A DNA stretch of 59,740 nt from Streptomyces bungoensis (GCF_001514215.1 NZ_KQ948880.1:1-59740), one strand, 5' to 3'. Numbered from the stretch's first letter, positions 8,425-17,371 are shown. Numbers and translations: made by a program. The notes: generated from the sequence alone by a model not told the origin.

Positions 8425-9138
8425 TCAGCCGCTGCTGACGCTCTCGCTGTTGACGGTGAAGTTCAGCCCGCCGGAGGACGAGGTGATCTCGAAGCCGAAC
8501 TGGAGGTCGCCGATGGTCACGTTGCCGAACCAGCCCTTGGTGTCCTTGATCCACTTCAGGATCGGCAGGATGTTCACCGTGCCGGAGCTGGAGTTGGAGC
8601 TGCGGACGAAGGAGAACACGTCGTTGGAGCCGTTGTTGCCCTTGTAGACGGTCCAGGTGGAGCCGCCGAGGGACACGGTGCCCTGCGAGCTGCCGAGCGG
8701 GCCGACGGCTCCGGTCTTGTTGACCCAGAGCATGATCTCGTACTTGTAGCCGGTGTCCCAGATGTCGTACGACGTGTTGTACGCGCCCGACGACGGGACG
8801 CTGACGTTGTAGCCGCTGGTCAGCGAGGAGAGCGAGGTGATCGACTTGTTGATCACCTTCTTGGCGTTGGGGTAGGCCTTGATGCCGCCGGTGTTCGGGT
8901 GGTTGGCGTTGACGCCCCAGTTGGTGCCGGAGTCGGCCCAGATGCACTGGGTGCCGGCGCCGGAGCCCCAGATGTCGTTGTAGAGCGTGTAGCCGTTCAG
9001 GGTGGTGCTGCCCCACTGGTCGCAGGAGGACCAGACGGCGGCGGAGGCGGGTGCCGCAGCGAGGCCGGCGGTGGCGCCGAGGGCCAGGGCGGGGGCGATC
9101 AGGGCCGTGGCGATCCGGCTCGGGAGGGTGGTTGCCAT
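8425..9138 (-). CDS. Secreted GH12 endo-beta-1,4-glucanase / xyloglucanase
   Basis: This 237-residue secreted enzyme has a Sec signal peptide over about residues 1-33, with likely cleavage after PASA and mature start AVWSSC. The remainder is a bare GH12 jelly-roll catalytic domain with no carbohydrate-binding module. The nucleophile is Glu134 (YEIMLW) and the acid/base is Glu217 (GFEITSS), both at the expected places. GH12 enzymes cleave beta-1,4-glucan backbones, and many are xyloglucan-specific. It is the last gene of the minus-strand operon, 34 bp after GH95, with GGAAGGA as ribosome binding site. It is the only clearly exported glycosidase in the locus and so would start the breakdown outside the cell. 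Confidence 0.92.
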   Translation of the reverse strand: MATTLPSRIATALIAPALALGATAGLAAAPASAAVWSSCDQWGSTTLNGYTLYNDIWGSGAGTQCIWADSGTNWGVNANHPNTGGIKAYPNAKKVINKSITSLSSLTSGYNVSVPSSGAYNTSYDIWDTGYKYEIMLWVNKTGAVGPLGSSQGTVSLGGSTWTVYKGNNGSNDVFSFVRSSNSSSGTVNILPILKWIKDTKGWFGNVTIGDLQFGFEITSSSGGLNFTVNSESVSSG

Positions 9139-9172
9139 GGTGTCCTTCCATGGGTGGGGGGGTTTCCTTCGC

Positions 9173-11380
9173 TCACCGCGCCCCCAGGGTGAGGACGCGG
9201 TCTTCTCCGGCGACCAGGTCGAGCGGCTCGGCGCCGGAGGAAGTCCGCAGTTCGATGCGGTGGGTGCGGCCGGGCCTCAGGACGGCGCGGGCGCCGTCCG
9301 GGTCCCAGGCGAGGTCCAGCTCCGCGCCGAACCGGGTGCGCACGCCCCGCAGTTCGCCCCGGGGGAAGGCGGCCGGCACGGCGGGCAGCAGCACCAGGCG
9401 GTCCGGGGTGGACTGCACGAGCATCTCGATCAGCACGGCGGGCAGGGCGTGCGCGGCGTCGGCGTTGTAGACGTCCCGGTGCGGATAGTGGGAGCTCATC
9501 AGGGAGGCGTGGAAGAAGTCGCCTTCCAGCACCTGGCGCAGGGCGTGCGCGACCCGGCCGGCGTCCCGGAGGCGGGCCGCGACGAGGGCGTGGTGGAGGT
9601 GGCCGTGCGCCGAGTCGTTCTCCGCGCCGCGCAGTTCGAGGGCGCGGTGCGCGGCGGCGGCCAGGTCCGGGGTGTCGTAGGGGGTGATCTCCTCCAGGGG
9701 CCAGACGCCGTAGAGGTGGCTGAGGTGGCGGTGGTCGTAGGTGTCGTCCAGGCCGGGCCAGGCCCACTCGGCGAGGGCGCCATCGGCGTTGACCCGGTGC
9801 GGGGGCAGCCGGTCGGCCAGCGCGCGCCACTTCGCGGCCCGGCCGGGGTGGTAGCGGGCGGCGGTGAGCAGGGCGTGCCGGGCGGCGGAGAGGTCCATGG
9901 CCGCGTTCAGGGCGCCCCAGCTGCCGCGCGCGGGGCGGTTCTCGGGCGAGTAGGAGGGGACGACGACGAGCCGGCCACGGGCGTCGGTGCGGGTGAGGAA
10001 GTCCTCGTAGAAGGCGGCGGTCTCGGCCAGGGCGGCGGCGGTGCGCGGGTCCGGTGCGCCGCGGGTCTCGTCGTGGTCGACCAGCGGCTTGAGCAGCCAG
10101 TCGGCCCCCGCGGTCCACAGGTGCAGGGGGTACTCCCGGCTGAAGTGGTAGGCGTACCCGGACTCGCCGTCGGTGTGGGTGGGCGCCACCGCGCCCCGGG
10201 CGCCGTAGACGGCGCGCGCGTTCTCCCGCCAGTCACCCAGCTGACGGTGCACCAGGCCGGCTTGTGCCTCGGTCACTTCGGGGAGTGCCGCGGCGGCCGC
10301 CGAGGCGGTCTGCAGGTTGAGGTTGGCGTTGGTGGTGAACGCCCCCGACCAGGCGGTGTCCCAGTCGCCGGTCCACAGGCCGGGCAGCCGGGGCGGGAAC
10401 AGGCCGCTGCTGGAGAGCAGGTGGTAGCGGCCGGCGGCGAAGAGCCGCTCCACGAGGGCGGTGCCGGGCGGCCGCCTCAGCAGTTCCGAGCCGGGCAGGG
10501 CGCGCTCTGCCGGGTCGGCGCCGAGGTCGAGGGTGACGCGCCGGTAGGCGGTGCGGTGCCGGTCCAGGTGCCGGCCGAGGAGCTCGTCGTAGACCCGCGC
10601 GCCGTCCCCGGCGAGGTCGCGCAGCAGCCGGCCCTCGGCGGTGACGTCGAGTTCGCCGGTGTGGCGGCGCACCCGGGTGAGCAGCAGGACCGAGCGGGCG
10701 CCGGTGATCCGGACGCCGGGCGGGACGAGCTCGGTGGTGCCGCCGCGGACCGCGAGGAGCGTGACCCCGGTGTAGGCGCGGTCGCTGCCCGGATAGCGGG
10801 CGCGCAGGCTGAGCAGGGCGCCCTCGGGGGTGAGCAGCGCGCCGTGCCCGACGCCCAGTCCGGTCGGGACGCCCGGGAGCCGGTGGTCGAGGGTGACGGC
10901 CAGGTCCGGCGCCGTGACCTCCTGCACGATCACGTCGTCGGCGCGGGAGACGAAGACCCGGCTGCTCCAGCCGGCGCGGGCGGCGGTGACCTCGCCGGTG
11001 CGGAAGTCGACGGCCCTGCGGTAGCCGTGTTCGTCGTCGGCGGGCCTGCGCAGCCGGACCTGGAACGCCGGGTGGAAGGGCTGCACCCACTGCAGGGGGC
11101 GGCCGTCGGTGAACTCCTCGGCGGCGGTGAGGTAGCCGGCGAGCAGCCGGTCCCGCAGCGCCGGGAGCCGGGCGGCGAGGCGGGGCGGGCGGGCGTGTTC
11201 ACCGCCGTTGGGGCGGACCAGGGTGTGGTGGGTCACGACCACCCGGTCGTCGTCCGGATCACCGAACACGAGGACGCCGTGGTGGCCGTTGCCGGCCAGG
11301 AACGCGTCCTCCCAGCGGGCGGCGGGGGCCGGCTCCCAGGTGCCGTGGACGGGCCCGTGCGCCTCCGGTTCCGGTGTCAC
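9173..11380 (-). CDS. GH95-like alpha-L-fucosidase (divergent)
   Basis: This 735-residue cytoplasmic protein resembles glycoside hydrolase family 95 (1,2-alpha-L-fucosidase/alpha-L-galactosidase). The N-terminal beta domain begins WEDAFLAGNGHHGVLVFGD. The (alpha/alpha)6 barrel contains LWTGDWDTAW, TTNANLN, SYSPENRP and HRHLSHLYGVWPLEEI. The Asn pair in NANLN and Glu in SPEN align by eye with GH95 catalytic positions. The usual GWS..WK stretch reads AHGHLHHALVAARL and the usual FQIDGNFG reads YNADAAHAL, so the pocket differs. The start GTG at 11380 overlaps the GH42 stop as GTGA; longer read-through into the GH42 coding region is an artefact. It likely removes terminal L-fucose or L-galactose from imported xyloglucan side chains. 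Confidence 0.75.
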   Translation of the reverse strand: MTPEPEAHGPVHGTWEPAPAARWEDAFLAGNGHHGVLVFGDPDDDRVVVTHHTLVRPNGGEHARPPRLAARLPALRDRLLAGYLTAAEEFTDGRPLQWVQPFHPAFQVRLRRPADDEHGYRRAVDFRTGEVTAARAGWSSRVFVSRADDVIVQEVTAPDLAVTLDHRLPGVPTGLGVGHGALLTPEGALLSLRARYPGSDRAYTGVTLLAVRGGTTELVPPGVRITGARSVLLLTRVRRHTGELDVTAEGRLLRDLAGDGARVYDELLGRHLDRHRTAYRRVTLDLGADPAERALPGSELLRRPPGTALVERLFAAGRYHLLSSSGLFPPRLPGLWTGDWDTAWSGAFTTNANLNLQTASAAAAALPEVTEAQAGLVHRQLGDWRENARAVYGARGAVAPTHTDGESGYAYHFSREYPLHLWTAGADWLLKPLVDHDETRGAPDPRTAAALAETAAFYEDFLTRTDARGRLVVVPSYSPENRPARGSWGALNAAMDLSAARHALLTAARYHPGRAAKWRALADRLPPHRVNADGALAEWAWPGLDDTYDHRHLSHLYGVWPLEEITPYDTPDLAAAAHRALELRGAENDSAHGHLHHALVAARLRDAGRVAHALRQVLEGDFFHASLMSSHYPHRDVYNADAAHALPAVLIEMLVQSTPDRLVLLPAVPAAFPRGELRGVRTRFGAELDLAWDPDGARAVLRPGRTHRIELRTSSGAEPLDLVAGEDRVLTLGAR

Positions 11381-13368
11381 GGCCGCAGCACCGCCACGCC
11401 GTGGCGGCCGAGGGCGACCTCGCCCGTGACGGCCGTGTCCCCGAGCAGCTCCACGTGGGTGCCCGGCACCCGGACGGTGACCGGTTCGCGCCCGTGGTTG
11501 AGCAGGAACAGCAGCTCGCCGCGGCGCACCGCCTCGACGCCGGCCGGGAGGCCGTCGAGGACGGGGGGCACGCCCGCTCCGGCCGCGATGCGGGTGAGCA
11601 GCGCGCGCAGCGCGCCGGGTTCGGGGAGCGTGGAGACGTACCAGGCGCGGCCCCGGCGCAGCACGGCGGGCAGCCCGTCCAGCTCGCCGCCCCGGTACAC
11701 GGCTTCGGCCGAGGCATCCTCGGTCGCGTCGATCTCCTCGGACCACAGGGTCCCGCGGAAGCCGTCCGTCGCCGCCGTCTCCCCCGCCTCCAGGGGCCAC
11801 CACTCGTGCAGGGTGCGGATGCCGAGCAGCTCGCGCAGCCGGGCGTCCATGCCGCCGGGGCGGACCCGGTCCTGCTCGTCGGCGATGCCGGTCAGGAAGC
11901 CGCAGACCAGCGTGCCCCCGTCGCGGACGTGGGCGAGGAGGCTGTCGATCGCGGTGTCGGTGAGGAGGTAGAGCTGAGGGACGACGAGCATCCGGTACGC
12001 CGACAGGTCGTGGCCGGGGTGGGCGAAGTCGGTGGGCAGGTTCGCCTCCCACAGCGCCCGGTGCCAGGCGTGCAGCACGGTCGGCAGGTCCGCCTCGGTG
12101 GACGGCCGGCCCTCGTGGTCGCCGGCCCACCAGGAGTGCCAGTCGTGCAGGATCGCGATGTCCGCGCGGCTGTGCCGGCCCGCGACGTGCTCCCCGATCC
12201 GGGCGAGTTCGCCGCCGAGCCGCATCACCTCCTGGTACGTGCGGCCCTCCTCGCCCGCGTGACTCACCATCCCGGAGTGGAACTTCTCCGCGCCCTGCCG
12301 GGACTGGCGCCACTGGAAGTAGCAGACGGCGTCGGCGCCCCGGGCGACGGCCTGGAAGGACCACAGGCGGTTCAGGCCGCGTGGCTTGGGGTGGTTCACC
12401 CCGCGCCAGTTGACGGGCCCGGCCGCCTGCTCCATCAGCATCCACGGGCCGCCCGCCTGGGACCGGGCGAGGTCCTGCACCAGGGCCCCGTGCTGGGCGC
12501 CCAGCGGGTCGCGCGGGTCGGGATAGAGGTCGACGGAGACGACGTCCTCCTCCTCGGCCCAGCGCCAGGCGTCCTGCCCGGGGAACAGCGGCATGAAGTT
12601 GGTGGTGACCGGCAGGTGCGGGGTGTGCCGGCGGACGATGTCCCGCTCGGCCGTGTAGCACTCCAGCAGCATGTCGGAGGTGAAGCGGCGGAAGTCCAGC
12701 ACCTGGCCGGGGTTGTTCATGTAGTGCGCGTGGCGCGGCGGCAGGACGCCGTCCCAGGTGTCGTAGCCCTGGCTCCAGAAGGCCGTGCCCCAGGCGGAGT
12801 TGAGGGCGTCGAGGGTGCCGTACCGGGCGCGCAGCCAGCGCCGGAAGGCGGCGGCCGCCTCGTCGCCGTAGTCGGCGGTGCAGTACTCGTTGTTGATGTG
12901 CCACATGGTGAGGGCCGGGTGGCCGGCGTAGCGGGCGGCCAGGTCCTCGGTGATGGCGGCGGCGTACCGCCGGTAGGTGGCGCTGGAGTGGGAGAAGTGC
13001 TGCCGGCCGCCCCACCACTCGACACGGCCGTCGGCGTCGCGGGGCAGGGTGTCCGGGTGCAGGCGGCCCAGCCACGGGGGCGGGGAGGAGGTGGGGGTGG
13101 CGAGGACGACGCCGACGCCGTGCTCGTGCATGAGGTCCATGACCCGGTCCAGCCAGCCGAACTCCCGCCTGCCCGGCTCGGGTTCGAGCCGCGCCCAGGA
13201 GAACACGCCGAGCGTGACGGAGTTGACCCCGGCGTCCTTCATCAGCCGGACGTCCTCGGGCCAGGTCTCCTCGGGCCACTGCTCGGGGTTGTAGTCGCCG
13301 CCGAAGAGGACGCGGCCGCGGGTGGCGTCGGCGAGGGTGGGCGTCGGCCGCCGTGGGGTGGATGGCAT
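11377..13368 (-). CDS. GH42 beta-galactosidase
   Basis: This 663-residue cytoplasmic glycosidase lacks a signal peptide. The TIM barrel opens with VLFGGDYNPEQWPEETWPED, characteristic of GH42. The acid/base is Glu161 (MWHINNEY) and the nucleophile is Glu313 (LMEQAAGPVNW). A trimerisation-type domain and a C-terminal beta domain follow (LLFLLNHGREPVTV), matching full family length. It starts at ATG 13368, 44 bp after the second permease, and overlaps GH95 by 4 bases, so it is in the transporter operon. Expected role is hydrolysis of terminal beta-D-galactose; in this context, the beta-1,2-galactose capping xylose in xyloglucan side chains. GH42 enzymes vary in linkage preference, so that substrate is inferred. 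Confidence 0.9.
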   Translation of the reverse strand: MPSTPRRPTPTLADATRGRVLFGGDYNPEQWPEETWPEDVRLMKDAGVNSVTLGVFSWARLEPEPGRREFGWLDRVMDLMHEHGVGVVLATPTSSPPPWLGRLHPDTLPRDADGRVEWWGGRQHFSHSSATYRRYAAAITEDLAARYAGHPALTMWHINNEYCTADYGDEAAAAFRRWLRARYGTLDALNSAWGTAFWSQGYDTWDGVLPPRHAHYMNNPGQVLDFRRFTSDMLLECYTAERDIVRRHTPHLPVTTNFMPLFPGQDAWRWAEEEDVVSVDLYPDPRDPLGAQHGALVQDLARSQAGGPWMLMEQAAGPVNWRGVNHPKPRGLNRLWSFQAVARGADAVCYFQWRQSRQGAEKFHSGMVSHAGEEGRTYQEVMRLGGELARIGEHVAGRHSRADIAILHDWHSWWAGDHEGRPSTEADLPTVLHAWHRALWEANLPTDFAHPGHDLSAYRMLVVPQLYLLTDTAIDSLLAHVRDGGTLVCGFLTGIADEQDRVRPGGMDARLRELLGIRTLHEWWPLEAGETAATDGFRGTLWSEEIDATEDASAEAVYRGGELDGLPAVLRRGRAWYVSTLPEPGALRALLTRIAAGAGVPPVLDGLPAGVEAVRRGELLFLLNHGREPVTVRVPGTHVELLGDTAVTGEVALGRHGVAVLRP

Positions 13369-13412
13369 GGGTGCCTCGCTGAGCGTGGTGGGTTGGCGGA
13401 CCGGTACGGGTG

Positions 13413-14339
13413 TCAGCCCTTGACCGCCCCGGTGAGCATGCCCTTCTTGAAGTGCCGCTGGACGAACGGGGAGGCGACCGCGACCGGGACGAGGGCGAGG
13501 ACCATGACGGCCATCTGCAGCCCCAGGGCGGAGAGCTGCCCGGTGCGGACCGCCTGCTGCAGGCCGGTCGGCGCCTCGGTGTTCTTCTGGACCAGCTGGA
13601 TGAGCACGTTCTGCAGCGGCATCATCCGCTGGTCGGTGAGGTAGATGGACGCGTTGAACCAGGCGCTCCAGTACCCGACGGCGTAGAACAGCGAGATGAC
13701 GGCCAGCACCGCCCGCGACAGCGGCAGGACGATGGTCAGCAGGATGCGCACGTCACTGGCCCCGTCGATGCGGGCGGACTCGGTGAGTTCGGGTGAGATG
13801 CCCATGAAGAAGGCGCGCAGCACGAGGATGTTGAAGACGCTGACCGCGCTCGGCAGGATCAGGGACAGGTAGGTGTCGGTGAGGCCCAGCGACTGCACGA
13901 GGAGGTACGTCGGGATGAGGCCGGCCCCGAAGAACATGGTCGCCATCATGGCCATCAGCAGGAACCGGTGGCCCAGGCTGTCCCGCCGGGACAGGCCGTA
14001 GGCCGCGAGCACGGACACCGTCATCGAGAACAGGGTGCCGGCGAGGGTCACCCCGACCGAGACCGTGATCGCCCGGCTGACCTGGCCGCCGCTGAGCAGT
14101 TCCCGGTAGTTGACGAAGGTGATGCCCTGGGGGATCACGACGAGGCCGCCGACCCGGTCGATCACGGGCTTCGGGGACAGGCTGGTGACGATCACGATCC
14201 ACAGCGGCCCGAGCACGCCCAGGCAGCAGAGCACCAGCAGGCCGCCCTTGGCGGTGAGACCGGCCTTGCCGGGCGGCTCCTCCCAGGTGGGGCGGGCGGG
14301 AGCCCGGAGGCTGCGGACGAGCTGCGTGTTGAGGCTCAC
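13413..14339 (-). CDS. Carbohydrate ABC transporter permease (LplC type)
   Basis: This 308-residue inner-membrane permease is of the CUT1 sugar ABC transporter class. Several hydrophobic helices are visible, and the cytoplasmic EAA loop reads ELTESARIDGASDVRILLTIVLPLSRAVLA (in two halves around the conserved Gly). The ending FVQRHFKKGMLTGAVKG is the hallmark C-terminus of the LplC/YtcP subgroup. The start GTG at 14339 overlaps the stop of the previous permease as GTGA. It pairs with the LplB-type permease and the large lipoprotein to import oligosaccharides released by GH12. No ATPase gene accompanies it; Streptomyces often share the ATPase MsiK among such systems. Confidence 0.92.
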   Translation of the reverse strand: MSLNTQLVRSLRAPARPTWEEPPGKAGLTAKGGLLVLCCLGVLGPLWIVIVTSLSPKPVIDRVGGLVVIPQGITFVNYRELLSGGQVSRAITVSVGVTLAGTLFSMTVSVLAAYGLSRRDSLGHRFLLMAMMATMFFGAGLIPTYLLVQSLGLTDTYLSLILPSAVSVFNILVLRAFFMGISPELTESARIDGASDVRILLTIVLPLSRAVLAVISLFYAVGYWSAWFNASIYLTDQRMMPLQNVLIQLVQKNTEAPTGLQQAVRTGQLSALGLQMAVMVLALVPVAVASPFVQRHFKKGMLTGAVKG

Positions 14340-15388
14340 TTCTGGTACACCCCCTGCTCGCCCAGCAGGTGCGCGAACTTGTTCGCGCCCAGGACGAGAC
14401 ACACTCCGATGGCTCCCTTGACGAGGCCGACGGCGGCCGCGTAGCTGAAGTCGCCGTTCTGGATGCCCATGTTCCACACGTAGGTGTCGAGGACCTCGCT
14501 CGCTCCCGCGCCGACCGCGTCCCGCTGGAGCAGGAACTGCTCGAACCCGACGCTCAGCGCGTCGCCCACCCGCAGGACCAGCAGCAGCGCGATCACCGGG
14601 CGCAGCGCGGGCAGCGTCACGTGCCACATGCGCCGCCAGCGTCCGGCGCCGTCCATGGCGGCGGCCTCGTACAGGTCGGTGCTGACGGCGGCCAGCGCGG
14701 CGAGGAAGACGATGATCCCCCAGCCGGCGTCCTTCCAGACGGCCTGCGCGGTGACCAGGTACTTGAACAGGCTCGCGTCGGTCATCAGGTCGAAGCCGCC
14801 CCAGCCGTGGTTCTCCAGGGTCTGCGCGATGATGCCCGCGCCGCCGAAGATCTGCTGGAAGACGGTGACCACGAGGACCCAGGAGAAGAAGTGCGGCAGG
14901 TACATGATCGCCTGCGCCACGGCCCGGACCCGGGGTCGGACCACGCTGTTGACGAGCAGCGCGAGGGCGACGGGGACCGGGAAGAACAGCACCAGCTGGA
15001 GCACGAACAGCACGAGGGTGTTCTTGGCGGCGCTCCAGAACAACGGGTCGCCCAGCATCCTGGAGAACTGCTGCACGCCGACCCACGGGCTGTGGAAGAT
15101 CGCCGTGACGCCGTTGCTGGAGACGTACGGGTCGTAGTCCTGGAAGGCGACGACGTTGCCGAGCAGCGGGATGTAGTTGAAGAGCAGGAGCAGCAGGATG
15201 ACGGGCAGCGTCATCAGGATGAGCGCGCGGTCGCGGCGCAGCCGGATCCGCCAGGGCACCTTGCCGGCCCTGCCCGCCCGGCGGGGCATCCGCTCCTTGG
15301 CCGCGGCCGTGGTGACCGCGGCCGTCGGTTCCTCGACGGCCGCGGGGGGACGGGTTCCGTCGGGCCTGCTCCCGGCCGTGAGAGACAT
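14336..15388 (-). CDS. Carbohydrate ABC transporter permease (LplB type)
   Basis: This 350-residue integral membrane permease has about 50 hydrophilic N-terminal residues, then six predicted transmembrane helices (the first reads LILMTLPVILLLLLFNYIPL). Typical LplB/YteP-family features are FNYIPLLGNVVAFQDYDPY and IMYLPHFFSWVLV. The EAA loop is LYEAAAMDGAGRWRRMWHVTLPALRP, which binds the ATPase. The ATG at 15388 overlaps the binding-protein stop as ATGA, and its own stop overlaps the next permease, so the three transporter genes are translationally coupled. Confidence 0.92.
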   Translation of the reverse strand: MSLTAGSRPDGTRPPAAVEEPTAAVTTAAAKERMPRRAGRAGKVPWRIRLRRDRALILMTLPVILLLLLFNYIPLLGNVVAFQDYDPYVSSNGVTAIFHSPWVGVQQFSRMLGDPLFWSAAKNTLVLFVLQLVLFFPVPVALALLVNSVVRPRVRAVAQAIMYLPHFFSWVLVVTVFQQIFGGAGIIAQTLENHGWGGFDLMTDASLFKYLVTAQAVWKDAGWGIIVFLAALAAVSTDLYEAAAMDGAGRWRRMWHVTLPALRPVIALLLVLRVGDALSVGFEQFLLQRDAVGAGASEVLDTYVWNMGIQNGDFSYAAAVGLVKGAIGVCLVLGANKFAHLLGEQGVYQK

Positions 15389-17076
15389 CAGTTGCCGCTG
15401 CCGTTCTTGTCGAGGAGCTGCTTGTACCAGTCGCGCAGCTTCTCGCCGCCGGAGGACTTCCAGGTCGAGATGGCGGCCTGCACGTCGGACAGCTTCTTGT
15501 TGCCGCGCACGTAGTCGATCTCCAGCTGCTCGAACTGGCTGGAGAGGTTGGCGTAGCGGTTCGGCTCGACGATGTTCATGCCGTACGTGGACGTCTTCTT
15601 CATGAAGGCGCCCATCCGCTGCTGCCACTCGACCTGCTTGCGGGCGACGTCGGGGTAGTCGGGGTGGGCGAAGTAGGGGGCCGGGGCGGCCAGCATCACC
15701 CAGGCGTTGATCACCTCGCTGTTGCCCTGGTCGGTCTTGACCGGGACACCGCCCTTGACCGTGTAGTGGGTGCCCTCGACGCCGTAGTCGACGAGCATCC
15801 GCTCCTTGGTGCCGTAGGGGGCGGCCGCGAAGTCGGCGGCGGCCAGCGCGTTCTCCACCGTCGTCTTCGAGGCGCCCTTGCGGATCAGCGACCAGATGGT
15901 GGCGGGCTGGGAGGCGTACAGCGTCGGGTGGCCGCCGTCGGGGCCGAAGATGTCCATGCCCTCGATCCGGAAGTCCGGGTTGGCCTTGGCCTGTTCGGCG
16001 GTCTTCCCGTACCAGGCGGAGGTGTCGTTGTTGAACACCAGGATCTGCCCGGCGGTGAACCGCTGGCCCGCGTCGCCCGAGCGCGCCTTGTCGTCGGGGT
16101 GCACCACGCCGGCGTCGAACAGCTTGCGGCTCCACTCCAGGGCCTCGAGGTACTCGGGCTGCTCGATGCGGTACGTCAGCTTGCCGTCGGAGCCGATGGT
16201 CCAGCCCAGCGGCCCCGAGCTGCGGACGCCGAAGATGTTGAACGCGGTCCACGACATGTCGCCGCAGGCGTACACCTTGGCCTTGGCGCTGGTGGCGTCC
16301 TTGGCCCAGCTGAGGAACTCGTCGGGCGACGTGGGTACGGACCAGCCCTTCTTGTCGAAGAGGTCCTTGCGGTAGTAGGGCACGATGAAGGTCGCGGCGG
16401 CGGAGGGCATGGGGATGCCGCGCAGCGCGCCGCCGAAGATGCCCATGCGCCAGGCGTCGGAGGGGATCGCGGCCAGGTTCGGGTACTTCTTGACCTTGTC
16501 GCCCGCGAGGTAGGGGCCGAGGTCCATGAACTTCGCGGTGACCGCGTTCGCTATCTTGCCGACCAGTTCCCAGCCCGGCACGACGACCATGTCGGGTATG
16601 GAGCTGGAGGCGAGGACGGCGCCGAGCTTCTGGCCGTAGGTGTTGCCGTCCTGGTTCTGCCAGGTGACCTTGGTGCCCGCCGCGGCGTCGAGCGCCTTGT
16701 AGTAGGCGCAGTCGCCCTTGGGCGGGGAGCCCCAGAACGGGGACATGATCGTGAAGGGGGCGCCGGTGCCGAGCTTGTGCGGGACCGAGGTCTGCAGGGC
16801 CGCGAGGTCGACCTTGCCGGTGTAGCCGGCCGCCGAGCCGTTCTTCGAGGGAAGGTCCGGCCGCGCGAGCGTGCCGGCGACGTACGCCGGGAGCAGCTTG
16901 TCCGCGGCCCTGCCCGACGTGGTGCCCTCCCGCGATCCGCTGTCCGACCCTCCGCAGGCGGCGAGCAGGGGCATCCCGCCGGCGACCGCCGCGGTGGCGA
17001 CCGCGGTGGATGCGAGGAAGCTTCTCCGGCTCGGTCCGGCAGGACCGGAAGAGGGGGAGGCGGCGTTCGGCGTCAT
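15388..17076 (-). CDS. Sugar-binding lipoprotein of the ABC transporter (LipO/LplA type)
   Basis: This 562-residue extracellular solute-binding lipoprotein is longer than standard sugar-binding proteins (about 420), as in the LplA/LipO group. The N-terminus has a twin-arginine motif (SRRSFLAS), a hydrophobic stretch and a lipobox ending LLAAC near residue 41, followed by a Gly/Ser linker, so it should be exported folded and lipid-anchored. It heads a six-gene minus-strand operon (binding protein, two permeases, GH42, GH95, GH12). Its promoter region contains a GAAGCGCTTC operator about 100 bp upstream of the ATG. By context it captures decorated beta-glucan oligosaccharides; binding residues cannot be assigned by eye. 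Confidence 0.9.
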   Translation of the reverse strand: MTPNAASPSSGPAGPSRRSFLASTAVATAAVAGGMPLLAACGGSDSGSREGTTSGRAADKLLPAYVAGTLARPDLPSKNGSAAGYTGKVDLAALQTSVPHKLGTGAPFTIMSPFWGSPPKGDCAYYKALDAAAGTKVTWQNQDGNTYGQKLGAVLASSSIPDMVVVPGWELVGKIANAVTAKFMDLGPYLAGDKVKKYPNLAAIPSDAWRMGIFGGALRGIPMPSAAATFIVPYYRKDLFDKKGWSVPTSPDEFLSWAKDATSAKAKVYACGDMSWTAFNIFGVRSSGPLGWTIGSDGKLTYRIEQPEYLEALEWSRKLFDAGVVHPDDKARSGDAGQRFTAGQILVFNNDTSAWYGKTAEQAKANPDFRIEGMDIFGPDGGHPTLYASQPATIWSLIRKGASKTTVENALAAADFAAAPYGTKERMLVDYGVEGTHYTVKGGVPVKTDQGNSEVINAWVMLAAPAPYFAHPDYPDVARKQVEWQQRMGAFMKKTSTYGMNIVEPNRYANLSSQFEQLEIDYVRGNKKLSDVQAAISTWKSSGGEKLRDWYKQLLDKNGSGN

Positions 17077-17176
17077 TGCGTCAACCCTTCATGGCGCACC
17101 AGGACACCCGGCGGTGGGCCGTCGGCTGCGGTGTCTCGAGTGGATCTGGCTGAGCCGAAGCGCCCTGCGGAACGAG

Positions 17177-17190
17177 TCGAAGCGCTTCGA
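17177..17190. promoter_or_regulatory. LacI-type operator 3 (transporter operon side)
   Basis: TCGAAGCGCTTCGA is a 14-bp perfect palindrome identical to the core of the sites before lacI. It lies upstream of the lipoprotein-permease-GH42-GH95-GH12 operon. Confidence 0.8.
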
Positions 17191-17357
17191 TGTTGCAGCG
17201 AGGTTAAGTGAACACCCGGGGGTGCACAAGGGCCGCTTCCAAGATTCCCCGGACCTGCCGAGGAAGGTGACGATGCCTCCCTTGCCTTACTGCGCGATGC
17301 GAAATGCCGCCGGATCCGGACCGGCACCTTGACACCCACCCGGTGGCCGAACGAGCA

Positions 17358-17371
17358 TCGAAGCGCTTCGA
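17358..17371. promoter_or_regulatory. LacI-type operator 4 (GH3 side)
   Basis: This is a second 14-bp TCGAAGCGCTTCGA palindrome, 38 bases upstream of the GH3 GTG start. It is expected to overlap the transcription start or early leader, a good repressor position. Confidence 0.8.

Noticed and set aside
11381..13279. Possible fusion of the GH95-like protein with an upstream 630-residue segment
   Set aside because: The upstream segment is the GH42 gene read in another frame; GH95 has a proper GTG start overlapping the GH42 stop.
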